A stretch of 46,921 nucleotides of DNA from Candidatus Hydrogenedentota bacterium. GTDB lineage: Bacteria > Hydrogenedentota > Hydrogenedentia > Hydrogenedentales > SLHB01. The notes beneath the pieces are model-generated. The model was not told the DNA's origin. It saw nothing but the letters and a program-made list of their open reading frames with translations, and did not search any database. The stretch lies in the NCBI GenBank assembly GCA_012719295.1, contig JAAYAQ010000128.1:1-46921 (forward strand), written 5' to 3'. This document shows, piece by piece, positions 7,867 to 16,953 of this stretch; positions within the stretch are counted from its first letter, which is position 1, and each line of letters begins with the position of its first letter. The translations under genes were made by a program, and so were the position numbers.

Positions 7867-10200
7867 CTACGGCATCGGGGACGCTTGAAGTTCCCGCTCC
7901 AGTTTGCGGGCGCGGTGCCGTTTCACGAGCCACCGGATGGCCAGATACAGAATGAACCCCGCGGTGAGCGCCCCTCCGCAGAGACTGGTCCATCCGCCGA
8001 TGACCAGGCTGCGCGGCTCGTAGGTCATCTCGACCGTGCTGGTGCCTTCCGGAACGTGGATTCCCCGGAACAGGCCGTCAATGGGGAAGATCGCCGCCGG
8101 TTTTCCGTTGATGCGAGCGTTCCAGCCCGGATACCAGGTGTCGGCCAGATACAAAACCCCCGGTTTGCCTGATTCGACGGCAATACGCAGAAATGTGTTG
8201 CCGCTTTCGGGCAGGACCGTCGCCGCCGCGTTTTGGCCGCCTTCCACCGGCGGGGGCACGGGGCCTTCAATGAGGGGCGGCAACGCGCTGTCAAGCTGGG
8301 CCGGGTCGAATGCTTCCACAGGCCGCCATTCAAACGTGAGCCAGGCGCGCGGTTTGGCTTCCAGATCCTCAAAAATCCCCGCGCCGGAGGGCAGCACATG
8401 CTTCAGGCGCAACAACGGCCGAATGGGCGCGAATGGCCCCTGAATGTCCTCCTTCGTGAGCACGAAATTGCGCGAGCCCGCCCGTCTCATCAGCAGCGGC
8501 TGGTGTTCCGCGGCGCCAAAGAAGGCCTGGTGGCGTTCCAGCACCACGCCGCCGGGCGCGTAGGTCTGGGGCACCAGGTTGCCGGTCAAGGGCCATTCTT
8601 TCAGACGGAGGCTTCCGCCCGCGCGGTAGCTGTTTTCCTGAAGTGCGTCGATGAACGGCGTGCGGGGGAAGAGCTCTTCCCGCGCTGGAAACGCCGGATA
8701 TCCGCTCCCCGGGTGAAACACGGCCAACGCCTGCACAACGGCCAGGACCGACAACGCATACCCCATCAACCGTTGGGACGGTTTCAGCATCGTCACGAAC
8801 ACCAGCACGACGGTCAGCACGAAAAAAACGGCCGGAATCAGGGCCTGGCCCAGAAGATGCAGGTCGTGTGCCCGCGCGCTCTGCCAGCCCAGGGCGGTGA
8901 TGATGGCCGCCGCGGCCAGAGACGCCGGTACAATCGCGAGCAGGCGTTTCAGCGTCCGTTTGCAGGCATCCGCGTCGAGCAGGAGCCATTCCTCGGCCGC
9001 GGCCGCCGCGGCGATGGCCATGAACAGGGCGCCTGCCGCCAGCAAATGCTCCGGCCGGAGGTAGCTGAACGGAAACACGCTGGCGAGCGGCATCCAGACC
9101 AGCGCCGCCAGCACGAGTCCGGTCGCCGAGGCGATCAGCAGCGCCTCGATCCGGTGTCGCTGCGGCGCCGGCGAGTAGCGGCGCACGGCAAACCACAGCG
9201 GGAGGAGGGAGAGCTGGATGATGCCCGCGTGGACCAGCAGCGCGATGCGGGTCTGGGCGCACCACGCGCTGTCCGCGAACGCGTACGGCGTGCGGCCAAA
9301 AAGATGCGGCAGGAACAGGGCCGCCAGATGCGTCAGCTTGAGGTCAACGACCGGTTCGAGGCTGCCGGAGGTCACACAGGCCTGCGCAAGCTCGTAAAAC
9401 GGCACGATCTGAATGCCGCACAGCGCCACCGCCGCCACAATGGCGATCACATACGTGCTGATGCTCGCAAACAGTTGAGCGTACCCGCGCTGTCCCAGCA
9501 GGTTCCGGGCAATGATGAACACCAGGGTGATGACGAACAGACCGCCTACGGCTTCCGGTTCGCCGCCAAGAAGCATCAGCGCAAGCACCAGCGCGCCATA
9601 CGGCCAGTAATGGATTCGCCCAAGGGCCAGACGGTCCACGAAGATCACCAGCAGAGGCAGCCACGGCAGCGTGTCGGAAAACGGCGAATCGAGCCAGTAG
9701 AAAAACGGGGCGCTCAGCTGAAACGAAACGCCGATAAACAACGCCAGCGGCGGCGCGAATCCCAGGCGGCGCCCCGCGATGAATGCGCACGCCCCCGCCA
9801 CCAGCAGTTTCAGGAACGCCGAGACGGGAAGCGCCGTCTCCGGCGGCGCAAAAAAGAACGGCAGCGTGAACGGCGACAGGCACCGCGACCGCCACAAGGC
9901 AAAAAATGGCGTCCCGCAGCCTTCGAGCGGATTCCATAGAAGCGAATCGCCGCGCTCGACCGTGTCCGACAGGAACACGTACCAGGGATAATGCTGGCGG
10001 GCCGCGGCGGGACTGGGCTGGCCCGCGGCTTCCAGGCCCGTCGGGCGGGCCTGCTCCCAGGGCGAGGCAAACAGGGTGTCCCCCGCGGGCATGGGAAGCC
10101 GGTCTTCGAGAAGAACCGGGTACAGCACCGCCAGCGCCCCGGCCGCGACTGCCACGAGGCAGATAACATGTTCCAGCGTGTTCCGAACCCAGGGTCGCAC
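7867..10200 (-). CDS. YfhO-like multi-spanning membrane protein
   Basis: 777 residues with about a dozen predicted transmembrane helices. The N-terminal half resembles GT-C fold glycosyltransferases and the YfhO family: a first helix, a periplasmic loop rich in Pro/Trp with 'WNPLEGCGTPFFA', then helices with short loops. The C-terminal ~250 residues are periplasmic with the YfhO-type signature 'LADTWYPGWNARINGKPA' and 'FRGIHVPEGTSTVEMTYEP', ending in one more helix and a basic cytoplasmic tail. B. subtilis YfhO is implicated in glycosylating lipoteichoic acid, so a polyprenyl-phosphate-sugar-dependent envelope glycosylation is a fair guess. GTG start at 10200 with GGGAGG six bases upstream. 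Last gene of the minus-strand run, 16 bases after lpd, though unrelated to it in function. Confidence 0.85.
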   Translation of the reverse strand: MRPWVRNTLEHVICLVAVAAGALAVLYPVLLEDRLPMPAGDTLFASPWEQARPTGLEAAGQPSPAAARQHYPWYVFLSDTVERGDSLLWNPLEGCGTPFFALWRSRCLSPFTLPFFFAPPETALPVSAFLKLLVAGACAFIAGRRLGFAPPLALFIGVSFQLSAPFFYWLDSPFSDTLPWLPLLVIFVDRLALGRIHYWPYGALVLALMLLGGEPEAVGGLFVITLVFIIARNLLGQRGYAQLFASISTYVIAIVAAVALCGIQIVPFYELAQACVTSGSLEPVVDLKLTHLAALFLPHLFGRTPYAFADSAWCAQTRIALLVHAGIIQLSLLPLWFAVRRYSPAPQRHRIEALLIASATGLVLAALVWMPLASVFPFSYLRPEHLLAAGALFMAIAAAAAAEEWLLLDADACKRTLKRLLAIVPASLAAAAIITALGWQSARAHDLHLLGQALIPAVFFVLTVVLVFVTMLKPSQRLMGYALSVLAVVQALAVFHPGSGYPAFPAREELFPRTPFIDALQENSYRAGGSLRLKEWPLTGNLVPQTYAPGGVVLERHQAFFGAAEHQPLLMRRAGSRNFVLTKEDIQGPFAPIRPLLRLKHVLPSGAGIFEDLEAKPRAWLTFEWRPVEAFDPAQLDSALPPLIEGPVPPPVEGGQNAAATVLPESGNTFLRIAVESGKPGVLYLADTWYPGWNARINGKPAAIFPIDGLFRGIHVPEGTSTVEMTYEPRSLVIGGWTSLCGGALTAGFILYLAIRWLVKRHRARKLERELQASPMP

Positions 10201-10216
10201 TGGCGGCCTCCCGGAT

Positions 10217-11617
10217 TTACCCTCGTTTCACGGTCTTGGGCGGCGTGTGGATGCCAACGCCAAGAAAATCTTCCGCGGCTTCCTTGATCGTCTCCGAAAG
10301 CGTGGGATGCGTAAAAATCGTATCGGCGATCTCCTCGGCCGTCGCCTCCAGGTGCATCGCCATGGCCGCGGCCGCGATCAGCTCGCCCGCTTCCGCGCCC
10401 AGGATGTGGACGCCAAGCACCTCGCCCGTGGCCGCGTCGCCCACGATTTTGACCAGGCCCTCGGTCTCGCCGATGGCGTGCGCCCGGCCGCTCGCCCGGT
10501 AACTGAACCGCCCGATCCTGATCGAGGCGCCCGTCGCGGCGGCCTCTTTCTCGGTGAGCCCCACGCTGGCGACTTCCGGGTGCGTAAAGGTGCAGGCCGG
10601 CACCACGCGGTAGTCAATGACCCGGTTGCCCCCGGTGGCGTTCTCCGCGGCGACAATGGCTTCCGCCGACGCCCCGTGGGCCAGCATGGTCTTGCCGGTG
10701 ACGTCGCCAATCGCGAAAATGCCCGGGATGTTGGTCTCCATGCGCGCATCCACCACAATCGCGCCTTTCGGCGTCACCTTGACTCCCAGGGAAGGCTCCT
10801 CGGTCACGGGCGACGAATTGTAGCGAACCCCGATGCCCACCAGCACGTAATCCGCCTTGATGGAATCCTCTTTCGCGCCGGAAAGCTCCAGGCTAACCGT
10901 GCTGCCCTTGCGCGTCATGGACTTCACGGTGGTTCCGGTGAGCACGTTGATGCCCCGTTTCTTGAGCAACGCGCCCAGCCGTTTGGTGAGTTCCTCGTCC
11001 TCAAGCGGCAGCACGTTGGGCATCATCTCGATCAGGGTAACCTCGGCCCCCAGGGCGTTCCAGATGCAGGCGAACTCCGCGCCGACGGCGCCCGCGCCGA
11101 TGATGGCAACCCGCTTCGGCACCTCATCAAGTTCGAGGGCTTCGGTGCTGCCGATGATGCGTTCGCCGTCCGTCTCGAGCCCGGGGATGCGCGCGGGGGC
11201 GCTGCCGGTCGCCACAATGATGGCCCTGGCGTGAATCTCTTCCTTCCCGGCTCTTACGACGCCGGGTTTCACAATCACGGCCTTGCCCTTGACCAGCTCG
11301 ATGCCATGCGCCTTGAACAGGGCCTTGATGCCGTCCTGGTTGGTCTTGATGACGCTGTCTTTGTGCTTCAGCAGGCCTTTCATATCCACGGAAAGGCCTT
11401 TGACTTTCAGTCCGAAGCGCTCGGCATCCTGCATTTTCTGGTAAAGTTCGGCGGTATGGATGAGCGTCTTGGTGGGAATGCAGCCCCAGTTCAGGCACAC
11501 GCCGCCTACCTGGTTGCGTTCGACAACGACGGTTTTCGCGCCCCGTTGCGCCGCACGGATCGCCGCCACATAGCCCCCGGGGCCGGCGCCGAGCACGGCC
11601 ACATCGCATGTGATCAT
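10217..11617 (-). CDS. lpdA: Dihydrolipoamide dehydrogenase (E3)
   Basis: FAD flavoenzyme that reoxidises dihydrolipoyl groups of 2-oxoacid dehydrogenase (or glycine cleavage) complexes with NAD+. 466 residues, the family's usual size. Seen: FAD-binding 'GAGPGGYVAA' at 10-19; redox disulfide in 'GGVCLNWGCIPTK' (C41 and C46); NAD-binding 'IIGAGAVGAEFA'; 'GIFAIGDV' for the second FAD contact; and the catalytic His-Glu pair in 'HPTLSE' (H437, E442) supplied to the dimer partner. The gene follows the E2 gene by 15 bases, so both subunits are probably made together. ATG at 11617 has a GGGGG run ten bases upstream. Confidence 0.96.
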   Translation of the reverse strand: MITCDVAVLGAGPGGYVAAIRAAQRGAKTVVVERNQVGGVCLNWGCIPTKTLIHTAELYQKMQDAERFGLKVKGLSVDMKGLLKHKDSVIKTNQDGIKALFKAHGIELVKGKAVIVKPGVVRAGKEEIHARAIIVATGSAPARIPGLETDGERIIGSTEALELDEVPKRVAIIGAGAVGAEFACIWNALGAEVTLIEMMPNVLPLEDEELTKRLGALLKKRGINVLTGTTVKSMTRKGSTVSLELSGAKEDSIKADYVLVGIGVRYNSSPVTEEPSLGVKVTPKGAIVVDARMETNIPGIFAIGDVTGKTMLAHGASAEAIVAAENATGGNRVIDYRVVPACTFTHPEVASVGLTEKEAAATGASIRIGRFSYRASGRAHAIGETEGLVKIVGDAATGEVLGVHILGAEAGELIAAAAMAMHLEATAEEIADTIFTHPTLSETIKEAAEDFLGVGIHTPPKTVKRG

Positions 11618-11632
11618 TCCTGAATTACCCCC

Positions 11633-12988
11633 TTAAAAGTTCGCGTCTTCGAGGATGTCTTTGAGCGTCTTCATGAACTGGGCCGCCACGGCGCCGTCGA
11701 TCACCCGGTGGTCGCTCGACAGCGTCATCTTCATGATCGGCCGCACATGGATGCCCCCGTCAATCACGACGGGCCGGTCCTTGATCTGACCGACCGCCAG
11801 GATCGCGCTGTCGGGCTGGTTGATAATCGCCGTGAACTGATCGACGCCAAATGCGCCGAGATTGGACACCGTGAAGGTGTTGCCGGAATAGTCGTCGGGC
11901 AACAGTTTGCCGGTGCGGGCCTTCTCGGCCAGCTCGGCGCACGTCCGGCTGATGTCTTTGAGGGTCTTGGTCTGCGCCTGGCGCACGACGGGCACGATCA
12001 GGCCCGTCGGCATCGCCACCGCGAACCCCAGGTTGATGTCGCCCGCCAGTTCGATGGCGTCGCCCGCCCAGCGTGCATTCACCTGCGGATGCTGCTGGAT
12101 GGCCCGGGCCGCCGCGCGCAGCACCAGATCGTTAAACGACGGTTTGAACTCCGTGCAGCCGCGCCGGAATGCCATCGCGGCAGCCATGTCGACCTCGACC
12201 GTAATGTAATAGTGCGGGGCGCTGAACTTGCTCGCCGCCATGCGTTCGGCGATGATCCGGCGCATGGGGGAGAGGGGCACCCGCTGGACCTCGCCGGGAA
12301 CCATCGCGGCCGTGGCCCCTGCCGCAGCCCCGTGCGGGGAAGCCAGGGCTTGTTCCACGTCGGCCTTCGTGATCTTGCCGCCGGGGCCCGAGCCCTCGAT
12401 GCGCGAGACGTCCAGCGCGTGGTCCAGGGCGATTTTCCGCGCGGTCGGGGTGATCGCCACCTGGGCCGCGTAGGCCTCGACGTCCGCCTCCATCACCCGG
12501 CCGCCGGCGCCCGAACCCTGCGCGAATGCCGGATCGACCTTGAGTTGTTCGGCGCGTTTGCGCGCCCGGGGCGACACGGGGATCCGCCCGCCCGGCGCCG
12601 GCTGCGGGGCTGGTGCCGCGGACGCTTTATCCTGCACCGGAGCGGCGTCCGCATTCTGAGCGGGCGGCGCGGCTGGGGCCGGGGCGCCCGAAGAGGATGC
12701 CGCGCCCGGCGCCGCTCCGCCAAACTGGGCGAGATCCGGCAGCGCCTCATCAGCTTCGCCGACCAGCGCGACCACGGTCATGACCGGCACCTCGACATCC
12801 GGGGCGACGAGGATCTTGCGCAAAACTCCGTCGGCCGTGGATTCGCACTCGATCTCGGCCTTGTCGGTCTGCACGGTGAACAGCACCTCGCCGGATTTGA
12901 CGGGGTCGCCTTCCTTCTTGCGCCATTCGACGATGGAGGCTTCTTCAACGGATTGTCCAAGCTGTGGAAGTTTAATCTCGTGCATCAT
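11633..12988 (-). CDS. pdhC: Dihydrolipoyl acyltransferase (E2) with two E3-binding domains
   Basis: Core subunit of a 2-oxoacid dehydrogenase complex. Domains in order: one lipoyl domain (1-78, lipoylated lysine K43 in 'QTDKAEIE'); an Ala/Pro-rich linker (90-133); a first peripheral subunit-binding domain (136-172, 'SPRARKRAEQLKVDP...GGRVMEADVEAY'); a second one at once after it (179-215, 'TPTARKIALDHALDV...GGKITKADVEQAL'); a short linker; and the acyltransferase domain (232-451) with 'DHRVIDG' (catalytic H427). Two binding domains in one chain are unusual, as most E2s have one. The acyl specificity (acetyl, succinyl or branched-chain) is not settled; the symbol is the most likely case. No E1 gene lies in the window. 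The ATG overlaps the mtlD stop by four bases. Confidence 0.93.
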   Translation of the reverse strand: MMHEIKLPQLGQSVEEASIVEWRKKEGDPVKSGEVLFTVQTDKAEIECESTADGVLRKILVAPDVEVPVMTVVALVGEADEALPDLAQFGGAAPGAASSSGAPAPAAPPAQNADAAPVQDKASAAPAPQPAPGGRIPVSPRARKRAEQLKVDPAFAQGSGAGGRVMEADVEAYAAQVAITPTARKIALDHALDVSRIEGSGPGGKITKADVEQALASPHGAAAGATAAMVPGEVQRVPLSPMRRIIAERMAASKFSAPHYYITVEVDMAAAMAFRRGCTEFKPSFNDLVLRAAARAIQQHPQVNARWAGDAIELAGDINLGFAVAMPTGLIVPVVRQAQTKTLKDISRTCAELAEKARTGKLLPDDYSGNTFTVSNLGAFGVDQFTAIINQPDSAILAVGQIKDRPVVIDGGIHVRPIMKMTLSSDHRVIDGAVAAQFMKTLKDILEDANF

Positions 12989-14172
12989 GTGTCCTGTTTA
13001 AGCCAACCCTCGTGCCGGAGGCGCGCGCCGGCTTCCAGAATGAGCCGGGCGAGCTCCGACGCGGAATCCAGTTTACAAATCTCCTGCAAAACGGCCTCGA
13101 TGCCACCCTTCGCGCGTGTGGATTGAAGCCGGCCGGCCGCAGCATCGGCGGGATGATCGTACCGCATTGCCGCGGCCGCTGCAAATGCAATGTGTTCAGG
13201 CACAATGCCTTGCTCGATACACATGCTGCCCGCGCCGATCAGCCGGTCGTTCGGGCCAAGCTTGCGCACCGGATCGGCGGCGATGCGCCGGACCTGGTCG
13301 CCCAGGGCCCGGTTGCGGTACCGCCGGGCCAGATCTTCCGCGTGCGCTTCGAGTTCCCTCTTGTCCAGCCCCCATTTTCGCGCGAGCCCGTCGCAGGATT
13401 CGGCGGTGGCCGCGCGCATCCCGGCGAGCACCCGGTCGTCTTCCATGGTCTGCCAGATGTACTCGTGCCCGCGCAGGTAGCCGAGATAGGCCGCGGTCGC
13501 GTGGCTCAGGTTGTGTACGAAGAGCTTGCGCTCGACATACGCCCCGAAGTTGTCTTTGGCCAACAGGTTACGCAGCTCGGGAATGGGGCCCTTGAACGCC
13601 TCCTTGTCGACGGGCAGTTCGCAATAGGCCTCGACACAGATCAGCAGGGGGTCCTCGGCGCGCTCCTTCTCGGTCATGATCGGCACCATACGCCCGATGC
13701 TGGCCTCCACGAAGCCGACCTTCTCATCCAGAACCGCGTGAAATTGCGGCGCCAGATGGCCTCGCACCGTTTCACGCAAGAACGGCCCCGCGCCGATGAG
13801 ATTCTCGCATACGATGAAATTCAACGGCCGCGCGGACGGGTCCGCGAAGCGTTTTTCGATGCCGCGGGCGATCGTGGGCGCGACCTTCGGCAGGACGTTC
13901 ACCCCCACGGCCGTAGCCGCAAGGTCGGCATCGCAAATGGCCTGCGCCACGGCCTCGACGTCGCCGGCATGCAACGCGGAGGCGTTGCGGATGCAGAGGG
14001 TTTGCGGCGTGTCGTCAACGATGCGCAGAGGGTATTCCCCCCGTTCGTTGAGCGCCCGGACCACGTCGTCCAGCACGTCCACGAACGTTGCCGCATACCC
14101 CGACTCGTAATAGAGTTGTCCGAGAAATCCCCGGCCGATATTCCCCGCCCCGAATTGCAGAGCCCGTTTCAC
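12985..14172 (-). CDS. mtlD: Mannitol-1-phosphate 5-dehydrogenase
   Basis: Interconverts mannitol-1-phosphate and fructose-6-phosphate with NAD+. 395 residues, close to the 380-390 usual for the family. The N-terminus 'ALQFGAGNIGRGFLGQLYYESGY' is the NAD-binding motif of the long-chain polyol dehydrogenases, and 'VFVHNLSHA'-like 'LFVHNLSHATAAYLGY' plus 'RDNFGAYVERKLF' match the MtlD active-site region. GTG start at 14172, with AAAGGA six bases upstream; the nucleotide-binding motif begins at residue 4, so no other start fits. An internal promoter lies at 14217-14245. No mannitol PTS gene is nearby; the upstream ABC transporter would deliver unphosphorylated substrate, so a kinase elsewhere or a synthetic direction (from fructose-6-phosphate) must be considered. 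Confidence 0.88.
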   Translation of the reverse strand: MKRALQFGAGNIGRGFLGQLYYESGYAATFVDVLDDVVRALNERGEYPLRIVDDTPQTLCIRNASALHAGDVEAVAQAICDADLAATAVGVNVLPKVAPTIARGIEKRFADPSARPLNFIVCENLIGAGPFLRETVRGHLAPQFHAVLDEKVGFVEASIGRMVPIMTEKERAEDPLLICVEAYCELPVDKEAFKGPIPELRNLLAKDNFGAYVERKLFVHNLSHATAAYLGYLRGHEYIWQTMEDDRVLAGMRAATAESCDGLARKWGLDKRELEAHAEDLARRYRNRALGDQVRRIAADPVRKLGPNDRLIGAGSMCIEQGIVPEHIAFAAAAAMRYDHPADAAAGRLQSTRAKGGIEAVLQEICKLDSASELARLILEAGARLRHEGWLKQDT

Positions 14173-14216
14173 AGGTATTCCTTTCCAGTTCCAGGTTTGG
14201 GCATGAAGGGACCCCG

Positions 14217-14245
14217 ATTATACCGATGCCGGGTGACGTTTGCGA
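14217..14245 (-). promoter_or_regulatory. Internal promoter ahead of mtlD
   Basis: On the minus strand, TCGCAA (14240-14245), 17 bases, then a perfect TATAAT (14217-14222), 45 bases before the mtlD GTG. It could let mtlD-E2-E3 be expressed apart from the transporter genes. The -35 half is weak. Confidence 0.45.
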
Positions 14246-14266
14246 TCTTTGCGGGAAGGCGCCTGC

Positions 14267-15058
14267 TCACGCCCGGCGCAGATGCGTCAGCAATTCCTCG
14301 TGAATGCGGCCGTTGCTGATGAGAAGGCCGTCGTTCTCGCCGAATACCCGCACCGGATGGCCGCTCAGGTCCGATGAACGGCCTCCCGCTTCCTCCACAA
14401 GCAGGAGGCCCGCCGCGTAATCCCACGGACGCAGCGACACGTGCACGTAGGCGTCGGCGTCGCCGGACGCGATCGAGCACAGGCCCAGCACCGCCGCGCA
14501 GTGACAGCGGACCTGCCCCGCGTTCAACAGGATCGTCCCGGCGCGGTCGAGCGTGGGCTGACGTTTGGGCGGGCCGTCAAGATCGATCTCGACGCGGGCC
14601 AGGGCGAGCGACGCAACGTCCGAAACGCGAATCGGACGGCCGTTGCGCGACGCGCCGGCGCCCCGTTCCGCCAGAAACACGTCTCCCGTGCCCGGAAAGG
14701 CGACCCCGCCGGCCACGAACGCATTCCCCTGGACGCAGGCGATGGAAATCCCGAATTCGGGCAGGAGCGAGCGGACGAAGTTCTGCGTGCCGTCGATGGG
14801 GTCGATGATCCAGGCGCGCGCGCCGGGGTCGCCGGGGTATCGGGTGTAGCCCTCTTCTTCTCCGACAATCACGTCGCCGGGGAATGCCTCGCTGATCAGG
14901 GCCACGATGCGGCGCTGGGTTTCGATGTCCACTTCCGTGAGCAGATCGTTCGCGTGGCTTTTCGAGGAAATGCCGAGATGCTCCCGGTCAGCCCGGCGCT
15001 CCATCACGTACGGGCCAAGCGTTTCAAAGGCATGGGCAATCAATTCGACTTCGGTCAT
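14267..15058 (-). CDS. Inositol monophosphatase family phosphatase
   Basis: Mg2+-dependent phosphomonoesterase of the IMPase/SuhB/HisN superfamily, 263 residues. Metal ligands are visible: 'GEEEGY' (E67/E68), 'IIDPIDGTQNF' (D86, D89, with G90-T91 binding phosphate) and 'PWDYAAG' (D213). The family acts on inositol-1-phosphate, histidinol phosphate, fructose-1,6-bisphosphate or PAP, and these cannot be told apart here. Its place between ABC permeases and mtlD suggests a sugar or polyol phosphate substrate, which is only an inference from context. ATG has AAGGAG six bases upstream. The gene starts 19 bases after the upstream permease stop; a 94-base gap to mtlD follows. Confidence 0.9.
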   Translation of the reverse strand: MTEVELIAHAFETLGPYVMERRADREHLGISSKSHANDLLTEVDIETQRRIVALISEAFPGDVIVGEEEGYTRYPGDPGARAWIIDPIDGTQNFVRSLLPEFGISIACVQGNAFVAGGVAFPGTGDVFLAERGAGASRNGRPIRVSDVASLALARVEIDLDGPPKRQPTLDRAGTILLNAGQVRCHCAAVLGLCSIASGDADAYVHVSLRPWDYAAGLLLVEEAGGRSSDLSGHPVRVFGENDGLLISNGRIHEELLTHLRRA

Positions 15059-15077
15059 TGCGGCTCCTTGAACGGCG

Positions 15078-16070
15078 TCACCCCTTGAGGCCTGTCAGGG
15101 TGATGCCCTGGATGAAGGTGCGCTGGGTCAGGAAAAACAGGATGATGATCGGGATGGTAATCACGCTGGACATCGCCATCAGCGGTCCCCACGCGCTTTC
15201 GTGGTGGCTCTGGAACTGCTGCAGCGCGATCGCCAGCGTGTATTGGCGGTCGTCCTGAAGGTACACGAGCGGACTCAGGAAGTCGGCCCATTGAAACAGA
15301 AACATGAACAGTGCCGTGGTGGCCAGGGCGGGTTTGGAGAGCGGCAGCATGATGAACAGGTAGATGCCGAACTCGTTGCAGCCGTCTATGCGGGCCGACG
15401 CGCTCAGGTCCTGGGGCACCCCCAGGAAAAACTGGCGCAGCAGGAAAATATAGAACGGCGTGCCGAAGAACGCCGGAATAATGAGCGGTTTGAACGTCCC
15501 GACCCATCCCAGCTCGCGGTACATGGCGAAGAGAGGGATCAGCGTGACTTGGTATGGCAGCATCATCGTCGCGAGGACCAGAATGAACACCGTGTCGCGT
15601 CCCGGCCACGGAATCCGGGCGAAACTGTAGGCCACCAGGGAACACGAGACCAGCGTGCCGAGCACCACCGTCACGCAGATGAACAGCGTGTTGCGCAGGT
15701 TCTGCCAGAACGCCATCTTGTGGAAGGCGTCGGCGTAATTCTGCCAGTGCAGGCCGATTCGCTGCCGCACCTCGAAATCCCCGGGCCACGCGGGCGTTTC
15801 CGTGGCGCCGATCCGCAGCACATGGCGGCCCATCTCGTCGGGCCCCAGGTCTACGCCTTCCCGGCCCTCGTAGACGACCACGGGGCGGCCCCCGGCGTCG
15901 ACGCGCGCGGTGGTGGGTATCCACTGCGGGGGCTCGCCGGGTTTCGGGAAGATCCGCGACTCGTGTTTCAGCGAGGTCGAGAGCATCCACAGGAACGGCG
16001 AGATGAATACCGCCGACAAGGCCAGCAGGACGGCGTAGATGAGGAGGGGCTGGAGCGCTTTACTCGCCAT
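15078..16070 (-). CDS. Carbohydrate ABC transporter permease (MalG type) with enlarged periplasmic loop
   Basis: Inner-membrane half of a CUT1-family sugar importer. About six transmembrane helices in 330 residues; the cytoplasmic EAA loop that docks to the ATPase is 'SARIDGCNEFGIYLFIMLPL' at about 226-245. Family members are usually 270-285 residues long. The extra ~50 residues lie at about 54-105, between helix 1 and the conserved 'NYADAF' segment, and are polar and Gly/Val-rich, so they should face the periplasm near the binding protein. The ATG overlaps the upstream permease's end by 11 bases, showing translational coupling. Confidence 0.92.
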   Translation of the reverse strand: MASKALQPLLIYAVLLALSAVFISPFLWMLSTSLKHESRIFPKPGEPPQWIPTTARVDAGGRPVVVYEGREGVDLGPDEMGRHVLRIGATETPAWPGDFEVRQRIGLHWQNYADAFHKMAFWQNLRNTLFICVTVVLGTLVSCSLVAYSFARIPWPGRDTVFILVLATMMLPYQVTLIPLFAMYRELGWVGTFKPLIIPAFFGTPFYIFLLRQFFLGVPQDLSASARIDGCNEFGIYLFIMLPLSKPALATTALFMFLFQWADFLSPLVYLQDDRQYTLAIALQQFQSHHESAWGPLMAMSSVITIPIIILFFLTQRTFIQGITLTGLKG

Positions 16071-16953
16071 GGTAATGCACCCATCGTTTCGACGACGCCA
16101 GCACGCCGGCGGTGGCCGCCAGAATCACCAGGAAGAGCAGCAGAGCCATGGCCGAGGCATAACCCATTTTCAGGTACACGAACGAGTTGCGGTAGAGGTA
16201 CAGGGCATAGAACATCGTGCTGTCGGCGGGCGTGCCTTTGCCCGCGGTCATCACGTAGACCTGCGTGAAATACTGGAACGCCGCGATCAGCCCCATCACC
16301 AGGTTGAACAGGATCGTCGGCGTCAGCATGGGCAGGGTCACATTGCGGAACTTCTGCCAGGGGCCGGCGCCGTCGATGTCCGCCGCCTCGTACAGCACCG
16401 CCGGCACCTCCGCCAGGCCCGCCAGAAAGATCACCATCGGCCCGCCCACCGACCACAGGCTCATCAGGATCAGCGACGGTTTCGACCACTGGACGTCCGC
16501 AATCCATCCGGGCCCCTCGATGTGCAGGAAGGCGCGCAGCATGCCGTTGATGAGGCCGCTCTCCGGATTCAGCACCCACAGCCAGAGCACCGCCGACGCC
16601 ACGATCGGCACGATGGTCGGCAGAAAGAAAACGGTGCGGAACACGGACAGCCCCTTCACGGCCTGGTTGAGCAGCACGGCCAGGCCGATGGCCAGGGCCA
16701 GGCTCAACGGCACCGAAAACGCCGTGAAATAGAGCGTGTTGTAGACGGATTTCCAGAATACCTCATCATGGAAAAACAAGACCCGGTAATTGTCGAGACC
16801 CACAAACGTGGCGGGGGTGATGATGTTGTAGTGGCACAGGCTGTAATACACGCTCATGACCAGCGGATACACCATGAACACCGTGCCGCCGATGAGGTAC
16901 GGCAGGGCAAACAGAATGCCGTTGCGCAGGTTTCGCCGTTCCATCCGGGTCAT
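16060..16953 (-). CDS. Carbohydrate ABC transporter permease (MalF/UgpA type)
   Basis: Partner of the next permease in a CUT1 sugar importer. 297 residues, six predicted helices, standard length for the UgpA/MsmF branch, which lacks MalF's large periplasmic domain. The EAA loop 'EAADIDGAGPWQKFRNVTLP' lies at about 188-207, and the N-terminal 'LFALPYLIGGTVFMVYPL' is the first helix. Its ATG overlaps the stop of the binding-protein gene by four bases and its own end overlaps the following permease, so all three are one transcript. Confidence 0.93.
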   Translation of the reverse strand: MTRMERRNLRNGILFALPYLIGGTVFMVYPLVMSVYYSLCHYNIITPATFVGLDNYRVLFFHDEVFWKSVYNTLYFTAFSVPLSLALAIGLAVLLNQAVKGLSVFRTVFFLPTIVPIVASAVLWLWVLNPESGLINGMLRAFLHIEGPGWIADVQWSKPSLILMSLWSVGGPMVIFLAGLAEVPAVLYEAADIDGAGPWQKFRNVTLPMLTPTILFNLVMGLIAAFQYFTQVYVMTAGKGTPADSTMFYALYLYRNSFVYLKMGYASAMALLLFLVILAATAGVLASSKRWVHYHGE

